NCBI GenBank assembly: GCA_020024105.1
Contig: JAHHUH010000002.1
Span: 1-64,000, forward strand
Length of the DNA: 64,000 bases
Origin: Phascolarctobacterium sp.
GTDB taxonomy: Bacteria > Bacillota > Negativicutes > Acidaminococcales > Acidaminococcaceae
Direction of reading: 5' to 3'
The notes under the pieces are model-generated. The model was not told the origin of the DNA, did no database searches, and saw nothing but the letters and a program-made list of their open reading frames with translations. The stretch's first letter is position 1; each line of letters begins with the position of its first letter. Below, piece by piece: positions 1-8,309 of the stretch. The position numbers were made by a program, and so were the translations under genes.

Positions 1-1302
1 CAATACGTCTACTTTCGTTCCGGCAGCGAGGTCGCCCTTTTTACTGCCTTCAAAGCTGCCTATAGCAGGGGCGAGCCCATTGTCGGCTACTGCTACGAGC
101 CCACCTGGCTGACAGGACAGCTGGACCTGGTCCTGCTGGAGGACGCTCCCTACGAGCCCCAGGCCTTTCTCCAAGGTCTTACCGCAGCCCGAGCAGTTCC
201 CATCAAAAAGATTGCCAACGTCTCCTTTGTGAGCAGGCACCCGGAATTTGTGGAATTTATCAAAAAATACCATAGCTCCAGCGCCCTCACCGCAGAGTCC
301 CTGGCTCATATGTCCGAGCAGAAGGCCAGCCCCGAGCAGACAGCAGTCTGGTTTCTCCAGCAGCATCCGGAGCTTTTACTCCAATGGCTACCTGCCGACA
401 AGCTGAGCCTGGTTCAACAGGCTCTGGAGCAGGGTCAGACCCAACAGAAAAACTATTGGCTGGAATTTCTTGACTGGCGTCTGGACTGTACCGAATCTAT
501 TGATAATTTTGTCAGATATCTAAATACCGCCCATGCCGCCTTTTTTAACCAGGTCAAGCTGGTACTTAGCTGGAGCATCGGCACGGTGGAGCGTCTTTTA
601 AACCTTATTCCCTGGTGGCTGACCTTGCTCCTAACCATGGCCGTAGGCAAAAAGCTGACAGGTAAGCTTTACAACAGCCTGTTCTATGCACTGGGCCTTT
701 TCTTCATCGGCCTCTTCGGCTATGGGGAGATGATGAACGAAACTTTGGCTATTATTTGCGCCGCCGTAGTTCTTTCCCTTCTCCTGGGTCTCCCCCTGGG
801 CATTTTGGTTTCCACCAGCAAACTGGCCAACCAGCTGCTCCGTCCTCTCCTGGACGCTATGCAGACCATGCCCACCTTCGTCTATATGATTCCCGCAGTC
901 ATGCTCCTGGGTCCCGGCAAGGTGCCCGCTGTTTTGGCGACGGTGGTCTATGCAGTAGTTCCCGTCATCCGCCTGACCAGCCACGGCATCCAGCAGGTGG
1001 ACTAGGAGATTGTAGAAGCCTCCAACGCCTTTGGTGCTTCCCGTTGGCAAACACTTTTCAAGGTACAGATTCCCCAGGCGCTGCCCACGATTATGGCGGG
1101 GATTAACCAGACTATGATGATGGCCGTAGCCATGGTCGTAACCTGTGCCATGATTGGTGCCAACGGTCTCGGCATGGAGGTGCTTATCGCAATTAATCGT
1201 ACCGAATCCGGCCGTGGCTTAATTGCCGGCCTGTCCATCGTCATCATCGCCATTATTATCGACCGACTTACCCAAAGCCTGACCCGGCGAAAGGAGGAGT
1301 AA
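1..1302 (+). pseudogene. Glycine betaine/choline ABC transporter, fused binding domain + permease, interrupted by an in-frame TAG (5' end outside window)
   Basis: The frame is open from base 1. The first ~140 codons resemble the end of an OpuAC-type substrate-binding domain. A linker and several hydrophobic segments of an OpuAB/ProW-type permease follow, so binding protein and permease are fused with the binding part first. TAG at 1003-1005 interrupts the frame directly before the EAA loop (EIVEASNAFGASRW), which contacts the ATPase. The remaining ~98 codons (1006-1302) continue in the same frame as clean permease sequence ending RRKEE. A single change from AAG or GAG would create the stop. 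The ATPase gene starts one base after the stop codon and is damaged too. Either the operon is decaying or there is a sequencing error. As written, the permease lacks its ATPase-coupling loop and should not work. Confidence 0.8.
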
Positions 1303-1303
1303 A

Positions 1304-2503
1304 ATGAACAGCCAGCCTATTTTAGAGATCAAAAATTTATACAAGCTTTTCGTCCCTCTGGAAAGCTCCCAAAAGGTTACCTGGGCCATGGATTTACTAA
1401 AGGGGGGCCAAAGCCGGAGTGAGGTTTTAGCCGCCACCGGGATTGCCGTCGGCTTAGCCGATATCTCCTTTCAGGTCCAAAAAGGGGAAATCTTCGTTCT
1501 CATCGGTCTGTCCGGCAGCGGCAAGTCCACCCTATCCGCTGTCTGAACCGGCTTAATGAGCCCACCAGCGGCCAAATTTACTTTGGATATAACCAAATTT
1601 TCCTCCTCCCAGCTACAGGAATTTCGTCGTACTAAAGTAGCCATGGTCTTCCAGCAGTTCGGTCTGATGGACAACCGTAACGTGTTGGAAAACACCTACT
1701 ATGGCCTGGAGCTTCGAGGCATCCCCCTCAAGGAGCGGACGGCCAAGGCCCAGGAAATGCTGGCCATGGTAGGCCTGGAGGGACTGGAAAATAAAAAAAT
1801 CAGCTCCCTGTCCGGCGGCATGAAGCAGCGGGTAGGAATTGCCCGTGCCCTGACCAACGACCCGGATATCCTGCTGATGGACGAAGCCTTTTCCGCACTG
1901 GACCCCTTAGTAAAAAATGACCTTCAGTTCGAGCTGCTGCGTATCCAGGAAAAAATGAACAAAACCATTATCTTTATTACCCATGACATTAACGAAGCCT
2001 TCCGTCTGGGCAACCATATCGCCATTCTTAGGGATGGACGGATGATACAGAATACCGACCCGGAAACGATGTTCACCCACCAGGCAGATACCTATGTGCA
2101 GAATTTTATCAACAACGTTAATTCCAGCAGGGCTCTCACCGTCCGCAACGTGATGAGCACGCCCAACTACCTAGTCCGGCTTAGGGATGGAGCTGCCATC
2201 GCTCTACGCAATATGCGTAATAGTGGGCTTTCCAGTGCCTATGTAGTGGATGAGCACCTGCATTTTGTCGGTATCATCACTCTGGATAACGCCCTAAAAG
2301 TCCTGAATAATGAGCTGCCCTACGAGCAGGCCATTTTGACCAATATCCCCATCATTTCCGATACCAATGCCTCCGTAGAAGAGATTATGCCCCTCTCCGC
2401 CCAAACTCCCTTCCCCCTGCCAGTGGTGGATAACAATAAAACCTTCTGCGGCATTATCACCAAGGCCTCCGTCCTCTCCTCCTTCGTTTTAAACAAAGGC
2501 TAA
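1304..2503 (+). pseudogene. Glycine betaine ABC transporter ATPase with C-terminal CBS domains, compensated frameshift after Walker A
   Basis: ATG at 1304 follows a GGAGGAG site at the end of the permease gene. Walker A (GLSGSGKSTL) is near residue 70. One base then appears lost around 1532-1534, so the frame meets TGA at 1544. The shifted frame reads the expected IRCLNRLNEPTSGQIYF over 1534-1584, and the original frame resumes near 1585 at DITKFSSSQLQEF. After that the protein is normal: Q-loop VFQQFGLM, signature LSGGMKQR, Walker B ILLMDEAFSALDP, and a CBS pair over the last ~120 residues, as in OpuAA/ProV. Functionally it would energise osmoprotectant uptake. The two shifts cancel, but the stop in between cuts the product to ~80 residues unless ribosomes shift. 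With the amber codon upstream, gene decay is the simplest reading. Confidence 0.78.
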
Positions 2504-2518
2504 CCGCCAAATAAAAAT

Positions 2519-2566
2519 AACTCCGCTGTCTTGTGCAAATACTTCACTGACAGCGGAGTTTTTTCT
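2519..2566 (+). terminator. Rho-independent terminator of the betaine operon
   Basis: A perfect 12-bp stem (AACTCCGCTGTC with GACAGCGGAGTT) closes an 18-nt loop and is followed by a T-rich run, 15 bases after the ATPase stop codon. Confidence 0.9.
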
Positions 2567-2676
2567 TAGCTAGAAGAGTTGTTGATACGAGCACCTGCTA
2601 TAAAGGGCAACAGCACCATAGATAAATAAGACGGCCTTCAGCTAAGCTGCTTTACAGCTTCGCCCTAAGCAGAAGC

Positions 2677-3249
2677 CTAGTAATGCATGTAATCAGACAT
2701 GATACACGCACCCTGGGCACCACAAGCAGCTACCTGCTCCAGCTGCTCCTGCCGGCAGAACTTCAGCCCGCCGATGGCATATACGGGTACCCTTACCTGG
2801 GTACAGACGGCCCGCAAAAAGTCCAGTCCCCGCGGAGGCAGTCCCGGCTTACAGCCGGTGGCAAAAATATGCCCTGCCACCAGATAAGCCGCCCCCAAGG
2901 CTACTGCCTCCTGGGCCTCAGCCAAAGAATGCACCGAGGTACCCAGACAGCAGAAATCCGCCCGTTTTTGCTGGAGCTCCGCCAGACGGAGCAAGGGTAG
3001 GGGGACCTGCAGAGGACAGTGCAGTCGCAGGGCCAGCTGCCAAAAGCTATGAATAATCAAAGGCAGCCCGTACTGCCGGCACAGGGGCAGCACCTGCCCA
3101 ACCAACTGTACGTACTCCTGCTCACTTAAATCCTTCTCCCGCAGAATCAGGGCCTGGGGCTTAACGGGCGATTGAAAAATTTTTTCCAGCTGTGCTACCA
3201 GAGAACCCTTAACCAGCTGTCGGTTAGAAACTGCCAACCGCTTAAACAT
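2677..3249 (-). CDS. tenI: Thiazole tautomerase TenI (ThiE-like fold)
   Basis: 190 residues from ATG 3249, overlapping the end of thiH by 8 bases. It has the ThiE/TenI barrel with LREKD (36-40), TSVHSLAEA with H107 at the catalytic-His position known in Bacillus TenI, GHIFATGCKPGLPPRG and the phosphate-binding AIGGL. The ThiE-specific ND..A and DGVHLGQ segments are replaced (HSFWQLA, QVPLPLL), so thiazole tautomerase fits better than thiamine phosphate synthase. TenI converts the ThiG product to the aromatic thiazole carboxylate tautomer, which suits its place as the last gene of a thiazole operon. A longer reading from 3414 would run deep into thiH and is unlikely. Remaining doubt: some genomes use such proteins as ThiE. 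Confidence 0.72.
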   Translation of the reverse strand: MFKRLAVSNRQLVKGSLVAQLEKIFQSPVKPQALILREKDLSEQEYVQLVGQVLPLCRQYGLPLIIHSFWQLALRLHCPLQVPLPLLRLAELQQKRADFCCLGTSVHSLAEAQEAVALGAAYLVAGHIFATGCKPGLPPRGLDFLRAVCTQVRVPVYAIGGLKFCRQEQLEQVAACGAQGACIMSDYMHY

Positions 3250-4450
3250 AGACGTACTCCGCCATAACCGGCTGTAGGCCCCTGGCCTCCAGGCTGGTAC
3301 AAATTTCCTGCAGGCTACGGGTATCGTCAATAATAAACTGCTCATCCCCCACGCCCTGGGAGCTGTGAGCACCAATGCCCGTATTGACGCCGGCCGAAAT
3401 CTTCGTAGCCGCAATAGACATTAAATTATCCCTTACCTTAGCATTTTCCCTACTGGAAACCGTAATGGAGGCAAAGGGCATGAAAAGACGATAGGCACAG
3501 ACTATCTGCAGCAGCTGGCGCTCGTGAACGTCCATGGGATTAATCTTATCATTATTGATAATGGGTCGCAGGCGTGGACAGGAAAAAGCAATTTCTGCCT
3601 GCGGATATTTGCGTTGGAGCAGATAGGCATGCACGCCCGTAGCCAGTGCGTCCTTACGAAAATCATCCAATCCCAGCAGGGCCGCCAATCCCACACCACG
3701 CATACCACCTCGAAGAGCCCGCTCCTGGGTATTTAGGCGATAGGGGAAAATCCGCTTATGCCCTGCCAGATGCAGCTGGGCATATTTACTGCTATTATAG
3801 GTTTCCTGGAACACGGTTACATAGTCCGCACCACATTGGTGAAGATAGGCGTATTCATCGCTATTCATGGGATAAACCTCCAATCCCACCACCTTAAAGT
3901 ACTGGCGGGCCAGCTTGCAAGCCTCCCCGATATAGTGAACATCGGACACCCTTCTACTTTCTCCAGTCAGAAGAAGGATATCCTGCATCCCCGTGGCAGC
4001 AATCGCCGCCATCTCCGCCGCCATCTGTTCCTGATTCAGACAACCTCTTTTTATCTTATTATGACTGTTAAAGCCACAATAAATACAGTAATTTTCACAG
4101 TAATTAGCTAAATAAAGAGGGGTAAAAAAGTACACGGAGTTGCCAAAATAGCGCTGTCTTTCCCTTTGTGCCGCCTGTGCTATATCCTCCAGATAGGGTA
4201 GGGCCGCCGGAGAAAGCAGGGCGGCAAAATCGTCTATACTCTTCTGCTCCTGCCCCAGAGCCCGAAGCACGTCCGCCTCCGTATAGCTATCCGCTTCATA
4301 GCTTTCCCTTACCCGTAGTACCTCGTCCATCAGCTCCGAAGTAATAACCTCCATTCCCGGCAGATAGGTCATCGGGTCAATAAGCTGCTGGTGGCTGAAT
4401 GCTTCCACCTGCTCATCCACAATACTGGTATTTAAAAATTCATCCTTCAT
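3242..4450 (-). CDS. thiH: 2-iminoacetate synthase ThiH (radical SAM)
   Basis: 402 residues. Radical SAM motif CX3CX2C is at C118, C122 and C125 (CENYCIYC). In anaerobes ThiH cleaves tyrosine to dehydroglycine (2-iminoacetate) plus p-cresol, supplying the C-N unit for the thiazole ring. The C-terminal region (SSRENAKVRDNL, and GVNTGIGAHS near the end) is typical of the family, and length matches. ATG 4450 has an AGGAGCGGCTT site and lies 9 bases after the thiG stop. The use of oxygen-sensitive ThiH instead of glycine oxidase ThiO agrees with an anaerobic host. Confidence 0.95.
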   Translation of the reverse strand: MKDEFLNTSIVDEQVEAFSHQQLIDPMTYLPGMEVITSELMDEVLRVRESYEADSYTEADVLRALGQEQKSIDDFAALLSPAALPYLEDIAQAAQRERQRYFGNSVYFFTPLYLANYCENYCIYCGFNSHNKIKRGCLNQEQMAAEMAAIAATGMQDILLLTGESRRVSDVHYIGEACKLARQYFKVVGLEVYPMNSDEYAYLHQCGADYVTVFQETYNSSKYAQLHLAGHKRIFPYRLNTQERALRGGMRGVGLAALLGLDDFRKDALATGVHAYLLQRKYPQAEIAFSCPRLRPIINNDKINPMDVHERQLLQIVCAYRLFMPFASITVSSRENAKVRDNLMSIAATKISAGVNTGIGAHSSQGVGDEQFIIDDTRSLQEICTSLEARGLQPVMAEYVYV

Positions 4451-4459
4451 AAGCCGCTC

Positions 4460-5227
4460 CTATTCCCGCAAAAAGCCGGTCAAAGGGGAAGAAGCCTGGG
4501 CATACTGCCCCTCCTGTCCCAAGCCGGCTAAATAAGCCTGCCGTCCTGCACTGATGGCCGCCTTAAAGGCTGCCGCCATCCGGGGAATATTGCCCGCACT
4601 GGCAATGGCAGTATTTACCATTACGGCAGCCGCCCCCATTTCCATAGCCTCACAGGCCTGGGAGGGCTTGCCGATGCCTGCGTCCACAATAATGGGCAGA
4701 TCTATTTCTTCAATAAGTATTTTGATAAATTCCCTGGTACATAACCCCTTGTTTGTTCCGATGGGTGCTCCCAAGGGCATGATGCAGGCCGCACCGGCAT
4801 TGGCCATATCCCTGGCCGCTTGTAAATCCGGATACATATAGGGCATGACGATAAAGCCCTCCCGGGCCAGGATTTCCGTAGCCCTGGCCGTAGCGTAATT
4901 ATCCGGCAGCAGATATTTGCTATCCCGTACAATTTCCAGCTTTACAAAATCCGTCTGACACAGCTCCCGGGCCAAACGGGCAATCCGCACCGCCTCCTCC
5001 GCGGTTCTGGCACCGGAGGTATTGGGCAGACGCACCACCTTTTCCGGCAGATAATCCAGAATATTTTTCAGAGTCCCACCATTGGCACGACGAAGAGCCA
5101 GAGTAATGATTTCTGCCCCTGCCTGCTCCACGGCCGCCTGAATCAGCTCCAGAGAATATTTACCGGAGCCTAAAATAAAGCGGGAAGAAAAAGCTCTTCC
5201 AGCTAAAACCAACTGATCCTTGTCCAT
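4460..5227 (-). CDS. thiG: Thiazole synthase ThiG
   Basis: 255 residues, the usual length. ThiG condenses deoxyxylulose 5-phosphate, dehydroglycine and sulfur from ThiS thiocarboxylate into the thiazole phosphate. The N-terminus FSSRFILGSGKYSLELI is diagnostic, the Schiff-base lysine is K96 in FVKLEIV, and the phosphate-binding loops PLGAPIGTNKGL and VDAGIGKPSQACEAMEMGA are present. The start at ATG 5227 follows GGAGTAAGCT. It lies 3 bases from the thiF stop and 9 bases before thiH, so it is co-transcribed. Confidence 0.96.
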   Translation of the reverse strand: MDKDQLVLAGRAFSSRFILGSGKYSLELIQAAVEQAGAEIITLALRRANGGTLKNILDYLPEKVVRLPNTSGARTAEEAVRIARLARELCQTDFVKLEIVRDSKYLLPDNYATARATEILAREGFIVMPYMYPDLQAARDMANAGAACIMPLGAPIGTNKGLCTREFIKILIEEIDLPIIVDAGIGKPSQACEAMEMGAAAVMVNTAIASAGNIPRMAAAFKAAISAGRQAYLAGLGQEGQYAQASSPLTGFLRE

Positions 5228-5230
5228 AGC

Positions 5231-5860
5231 TTACTCCAATCCTAAAATCAAACGGTAGATAAGATGAGCCTGTTGAGCCGCACAATATGCCACTCGCGAG
5301 GCTACCAGGGATTCCTGCCGGCAATCGCTGCAGCCGTCCCCACAAATATAAAAATGAGCATTAAGTCTCCGGATGCGGATAAGGTCCGTAGGACCTGCTC
5401 CCGCCATACCGTTAGCCGCCACCAGATATTTTTCCGGCCAGGTAGTCATAATGCCGTTAACCAGGGCTGCCTTCGTTTCCGCCCGGTCCAGAGCTTCACA
5501 AATATATTCATCCCCTGCTAAATAAGCTTCTAAATTAGCCTCGGTCAGCCTTACATTATCCAGCTCCAGCTGGAGGAAGGGATTAATCGCCAGCAGATTT
5601 TCTGCCAGAGCCTCCGTCTTCATTCTTCCTACCTGGGCCAATGTGTACTGCTGTCGATGCAGGTTACTAAGCTCCACCCTGTCAAAATCTATAAGATGTA
5701 GCCGCCCTATGCCCATCCGGGTCAACAGGCCGGCCAGATTACTACCCAGTCCGCCCAAGCCTAAAACAGCTACCCCGGCCCGACAAAGCCGCTCACAGGC
5801 CTCCTCGCCACAGCGGGCCGCCAGAGCCTGTCGCCAAGCCTGCTTCTCCATCTTAGCCAC
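5231..5860 (-). CDS. thiF: ThiS adenylyltransferase ThiF (short form)
   Basis: 209 residues. The Rossmann nucleotide loop GLGGLGS is at 34-40, followed by LIDFDRVELSNLHRQ (acidic and Arg residues that bind ATP/Mg), the lysine in GRMKTEAL, and EALDRAETK. This is the E1-like fold that adenylates the ThiS C-terminus before sulfur transfer. The cysteines near the C-terminus (CGDGCSDC) could be the zinc or sulfur-relay site. The short ThiF form without a rhodanese domain is common in anaerobic Firmicutes. Its start overlaps the thiS stop by 8 bases, so translation is probably coupled. Confidence 0.92.
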   Translation of the reverse strand: MAKMEKQAWRQALAARCGEEACERLCRAGVAVLGLGGLGSNLAGLLTRMGIGRLHLIDFDRVELSNLHRQQYTLAQVGRMKTEALAENLLAINPFLQLELDNVRLTEANLEAYLAGDEYICEALDRAETKAALVNGIMTTWPEKYLVAANGMAGAGPTDLIRIRRLNAHFYICGDGCSDCRQESLVASRVAYCAAQQAHLIYRLILGLE

Positions 5861-6047
5861 CTCCTACGAAGCTGACGATTTCCAAGGTGGACAAATTATC
5901 CAGAATCGTCGTAGCGTATTCCGTGCGTCTAAGAACACGTCCATTATATTCCACTGCTACCAGCTCCTGCCGATAGCCCTCCTGGGTTAAAAAAGCTGCC
6001 AATGTCATTCCTGGACTGATCTGGCGTTGCTCTCCATTAACCAGCAT
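5853..6047 (-). CDS. thiS: Sulfur carrier protein ThiS
   Basis: 64 residues of ubiquitin-like fold ending VGGG; the terminal Gly-Gly becomes the thiocarboxylate that donates sulfur to ThiG. VEYNGRVLRR is typical of the family. ATG 6047 is preceded by AGGAGGTGGGGTA, a very strong ribosome site. It is the first gene of thiS-thiF-thiG-thiH-tenI and sits directly behind a hairpin plus T-tract in the leader. Confidence 0.95.
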   Translation of the reverse strand: MLVNGEQRQISPGMTLAAFLTQEGYRQELVAVEYNGRVLRRTEYATTILDNLSTLEIVSFVGGG

Positions 6048-6061
6048 TACCCCACCTCCTA

Positions 6062-6127
6062 AAAAACAAAAAAGCCCATGAAAAAGCTACACCCGTGGTG
6101 GTGTACCCCTTCATGAACTTCGTTCAC
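6062..6127 (-). promoter_or_regulatory. Attenuator-like leader hairpins of the thi operon
   Basis: On the minus strand an outer TTCATG/CATGAA stem (6110-6115 with 6077-6082) encloses a perfect 6-bp stem (6088-6093 with 6100-6105) and is followed by a long T-tract (6073 down to 6062), forming an intrinsic terminator. It lies between the thi promoter and the thiS ribosome site, so it can only act within this leader. A second hairpin TGAAC-GAA-GTTCA (6114-6126) shares bases with the outer stem and would exclude it, as in an attenuator. No TPP aptamer consensus (CTGAGA, or the 3' conserved arm) is visible. Confidence 0.6.
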
Positions 6128-6162
6128 TCTCAATAAAAATATTTTCTTGTCCAGCTGCACTC

Positions 6163-6191
6163 AGTATACTGTTTCTCCAGCTCTTTGTCAA
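6163..6191 (-). promoter_or_regulatory. Sigma70-type promoter of the thi operon
   Basis: TTGACA (6186-6191), 17-base spacer, TATACT (6163-6168) on the minus strand. The predicted start near 6156 gives a leader of about 110 nt ahead of thiS. Confidence 0.85.
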
Positions 6192-6245
6192 TTCACACTA
6201 CGGGATAATAAAGCAAATAATTTTCTTATTATTGTAACTGCAAGC

Positions 6246-6274
6246 TTGCCTGCTCGTCCATCTTATGTTATGAT
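6246..6274 (+). promoter_or_regulatory. Promoter ahead of the 20-codon ORF and the CNNM/CBS gene
   Basis: TTGCCT (6246-6251), 17-base spacer, TATGAT (6269-6274). Diverges from the thi promoter about 55 bases away. Confidence 0.6.
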
Positions 6275-6299
6275 ATTAAATAATTTCTTGGAGGGTAAA

Positions 6300-6362
6300 A
6301 TGTCTTTTTATCATCATTTTATGCAGTATAGGAAGATAATTGTATTTAAGAGGCGTAATTAG
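6300..6362 (+). CDS. Possible 20-residue leader or small protein
   Basis: ATG 6300 is preceded by TTGGAGGGTAAA, a good ribosome site, and 15 bases further up by a plausible -10. The product is 20 residues (MSFYHHFMQYRKIIVFKRRN), strongly basic. It ends 91 bases before the CNNM/CBS gene. I do not recognise it. It may be a regulatory upstream ORF, a small protein, or chance; the strong ribosome site is the only support. Confidence 0.35.
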   Translation: MSFYHHFMQYRKIIVFKRRN

Positions 6363-6453
6363 GACTTTAGCAAGTGCTGGTTAGGCCTTTTGTTGTTTAT
6401 TTTCAGAAATTATTTTACCATTTATAAAGCTTGGTTAGAAGAAAGGAATTTAT

Positions 6454-7704
6454 ATGACCGACGATAGTTTATCCATTTTCATTGTTGTAGCCTGTATTGT
6501 TTTTTCCGGCTATTTTTCTGCTACAGAAACAGCCTTTTCCTCTTTAAACCGTATCCGCATTAAAACCATGGCAGAAAAAGGTGATAAGGGAGCAAAATTA
6601 GTTTTCAAGCTGCTGGAAAATTTTGACAGCCTGCTCTCCACCATTCTCATTGGTAATAATATTGTCAATATCGCCTGCGCCTCCCTGGCCACACTCCTCT
6701 TCGTCAAGTGGATTGGTCCGGAGCAGGGTCCCACTATTTCCACTGCCGTCATTACCGTCCTGGTCTTGATTTTCGGCGAGGTTTCCCCTAAGAGCATTGC
6801 CAAGGAATCTCCGGAAAAATTTGCCATCTTTGCGGCACCCTTTATCCGCCTACTCGTAGTAATCTGTACCCCCTTCAATTTCCTCTTCAAGCAGTGGAAA
6901 AAGCTGCTTTCCACTATTTTTAAGAAGGAAAACGACTTCTCCATGATGGAAGAAGAATTACTCACGATTGTAGAGGAAGCAAAGCAGGAGGGTCGTATTG
7001 ACGAACAGGAAAGCAGCCTCATCCGTAGCGCTATCGAATTTTCCGAGCAGGAGGCCATTGACATCCTTACTCCGAGAATTGACGTAGCTGGTGTTTCCAC
7101 TACTGCTACTAAGGAAGAAATTGCTAAGGTCTTTTCCGAAACGGGCTATTCCCGTATTCCCCTCTACCGGGATTCCCTGGACCATATCGTAGGCATTATT
7201 TATCAAAAGGACTTTTATAATCACGTTTATAATACCAATAAGCCGGTGAAATCCATCGTTCGTCCCGCTCTGTTCATTCCCCAAAGTAAGAAAATCGGTC
7301 CCCTGCTGAAGGAATTACAGCAGAAAAAATCCCATATCGCCATCGTTCTGGATGAATACGGCGGTACCATTGGTATCGTAACCCTGGAGGACATTTTAGA
7401 GGAGCTGGTCGGTGAAATTTGGGACGAGCATGACCATGTAATCCAGGAAATTGAAGAGCTGAAGGACAGAGACCTAATCGTTATGGGTACTGCCAATCTG
7501 GAGGATGTCTTTGAAAAGCTAGGTCTGGACCTAGAAAAGGATGAGGACCTGGAGGTCGTTACCGTCAGCGGCTGGGTGATGGAAGAGTTGGGCCGCATCC
7601 CAGTGGAAAAGGACAGCTTCATCTACCAGAACTATCAGGTGACTGTTTTGGAAATGGATGAAAACCGCGTCGAAAAAGTACATATTCTGCCCGTGGAGGA
7701 ATAA
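6454..7704 (+). CDS. CNNM-domain/CBS-pair membrane protein (CorC/HlyC, hemolysin-like family)
   Basis: 416 residues. The N-terminal CNNM (DUF21) domain (about 1-190) has hydrophobic segments and the motif SGYFSATETAFSSL. Two CBS repeats follow at about 205-330 (LTPRIDVAGVS, VLDEYGGTIGIVTLEDILEELVG), then a CorC_HlyC domain (about 345-416). Members transport or regulate Mg2+/Co2+ or related divalent cations at the inner membrane; the hemolysin name is historical. Start ATG 6454 follows AAAGGAATTTAT. Single gene ended by a strong terminator. The substrate cannot be told from sequence. Confidence 0.9.
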   Translation: MTDDSLSIFIVVACIVFSGYFSATETAFSSLNRIRIKTMAEKGDKGAKLVFKLLENFDSLLSTILIGNNIVNIACASLATLLFVKWIGPEQGPTISTAVITVLVLIFGEVSPKSIAKESPEKFAIFAAPFIRLLVVICTPFNFLFKQWKKLLSTIFKKENDFSMMEEELLTIVEEAKQEGRIDEQESSLIRSAIEFSEQEAIDILTPRIDVAGVSTTATKEEIAKVFSETGYSRIPLYRDSLDHIVGIIYQKDFYNHVYNTNKPVKSIVRPALFIPQSKKIGPLLKELQQKKSHIAIVLDEYGGTIGIVTLEDILEELVGEIWDEHDHVIQEIEELKDRDLIVMGTANLEDVFEKLGLDLEKDEDLEVVTVSGWVMEELGRIPVEKDSFIYQNYQVTVLEMDENRVEKVHILPVEE

Positions 7705-7705
7705 A

Positions 7706-7747
7706 AAATCCATGTTCCCGGCTTCTGCCGGTGAACATGGATTTTTT
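7706..7747 (+). terminator. Terminator after the CNNM/CBS gene
   Basis: 12-bp stem AAATCCATGTTC/GAACATGGATTT with an inner CCGG/CCGG step, then a T run. Confidence 0.9.
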
Positions 7748-7770
7748 TATCGCTTGCTAGCCCTGCTATT

Positions 7771-8136
7771 TTATTTTTTAGCGTCCTTAGCGTTTGCTTC
7801 AAAGAATTTATTGTAATCTGCTGCTACCTGGTTTGCTTCGGTAATAGCTTTGTTTCTTTTTTCAGCGATATTATTCAGGTCCACAGTAGCTCCGTCAATA
7901 TAGAGCTGAGCGTTTTTCATATATTCCTGAACAGCTGCTACATAAGCCATAACCTCTTCATTATTTTCAGCGGAGCCGGGTACCTTGGGTACTACCAGAC
8001 CAGCTTCAGGATATTCCTGAGTCAAATGAGTGGTATTGGGATCTAAAACTCTTTCAGGCTGCTCCTCTGCCAAAGTAGTATTGGCTACACCTACAACTAA
8101 AGCCAAAGCCAAGAAACCTTTTAATAAATTCTTCAT
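7771..8136 (-). CDS. Exported protein of unknown function
   Basis: 121 residues from ATG 8136, chosen because GGAGGAAAAAG lies just before it and a signal peptide starts there (MKNLLKGFLALALVVGVANTTLA, cleavage near residue 24). The mature part starts EEQPERVLDPN, has a proline-containing stretch, then a helical segment (VMAYVAAVQEYMKN, ITEANQVAADYNKFFEANA) ending in lysines. No cysteine or lipobox. A TATAAT lies at 8219-8224 on the minus strand with a poor -35. It stands alone and converges with the CNNM gene. I do not recognise the family; it is probably a small periplasmic helical protein. Confidence 0.7.
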   Translation of the reverse strand: MKNLLKGFLALALVVGVANTTLAEEQPERVLDPNTTHLTQEYPEAGLVVPKVPGSAENNEEVMAYVAAVQEYMKNAQLYIDGATVDLNNIAEKRNKAITEANQVAADYNKFFEANAKDAKK

Positions 8137-8271
8137 AATCTTTTTCCTCCAATAATAAAGCATAAAGTTTAATTTTGAATACATTGTCTTTTGCCAACTA
8201 AACTTTTGTTGTTTTAGATTATACAATAATTAGTGCTAAAAAGCTATTACTTCTTTTTTACAAGTCTGTGA

Positions 8272-8303
8272 AAAAAATAAGGCACCAGCCTAAAGCTGGT
8301 GCC
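8272..8303 (-). terminator. Terminator of the cold shock gene
   Basis: GGCACCAGC/GCTGGTGCC stem with a 5-base loop followed (minus strand) by TTATTTTTTT. Confidence 0.9.
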
Positions 8304-8309
8304 TTTTCC

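Noticed and set aside
1003..1005. TAG read as pyrrolysine or as a programmed stop in the permease gene
   Set aside because: There is no PylT or SECIS-like context, the neighbouring ATPase gene is also damaged, and the codon falls in a loop with no known need for a special residue. Gene decay is simpler.
1520..1600. Programmed ribosomal frameshift in the ATPase gene
   Set aside because: No slippery heptamer is evident at either shift point, and two opposite shifts would be needed. It looks like mutation or sequencing error.
6062..6191. TPP riboswitch ahead of thiS
   Set aside because: I looked for the conserved CTGAGA and the 3' arm and did not find them, so only an unspecified attenuator is reported.
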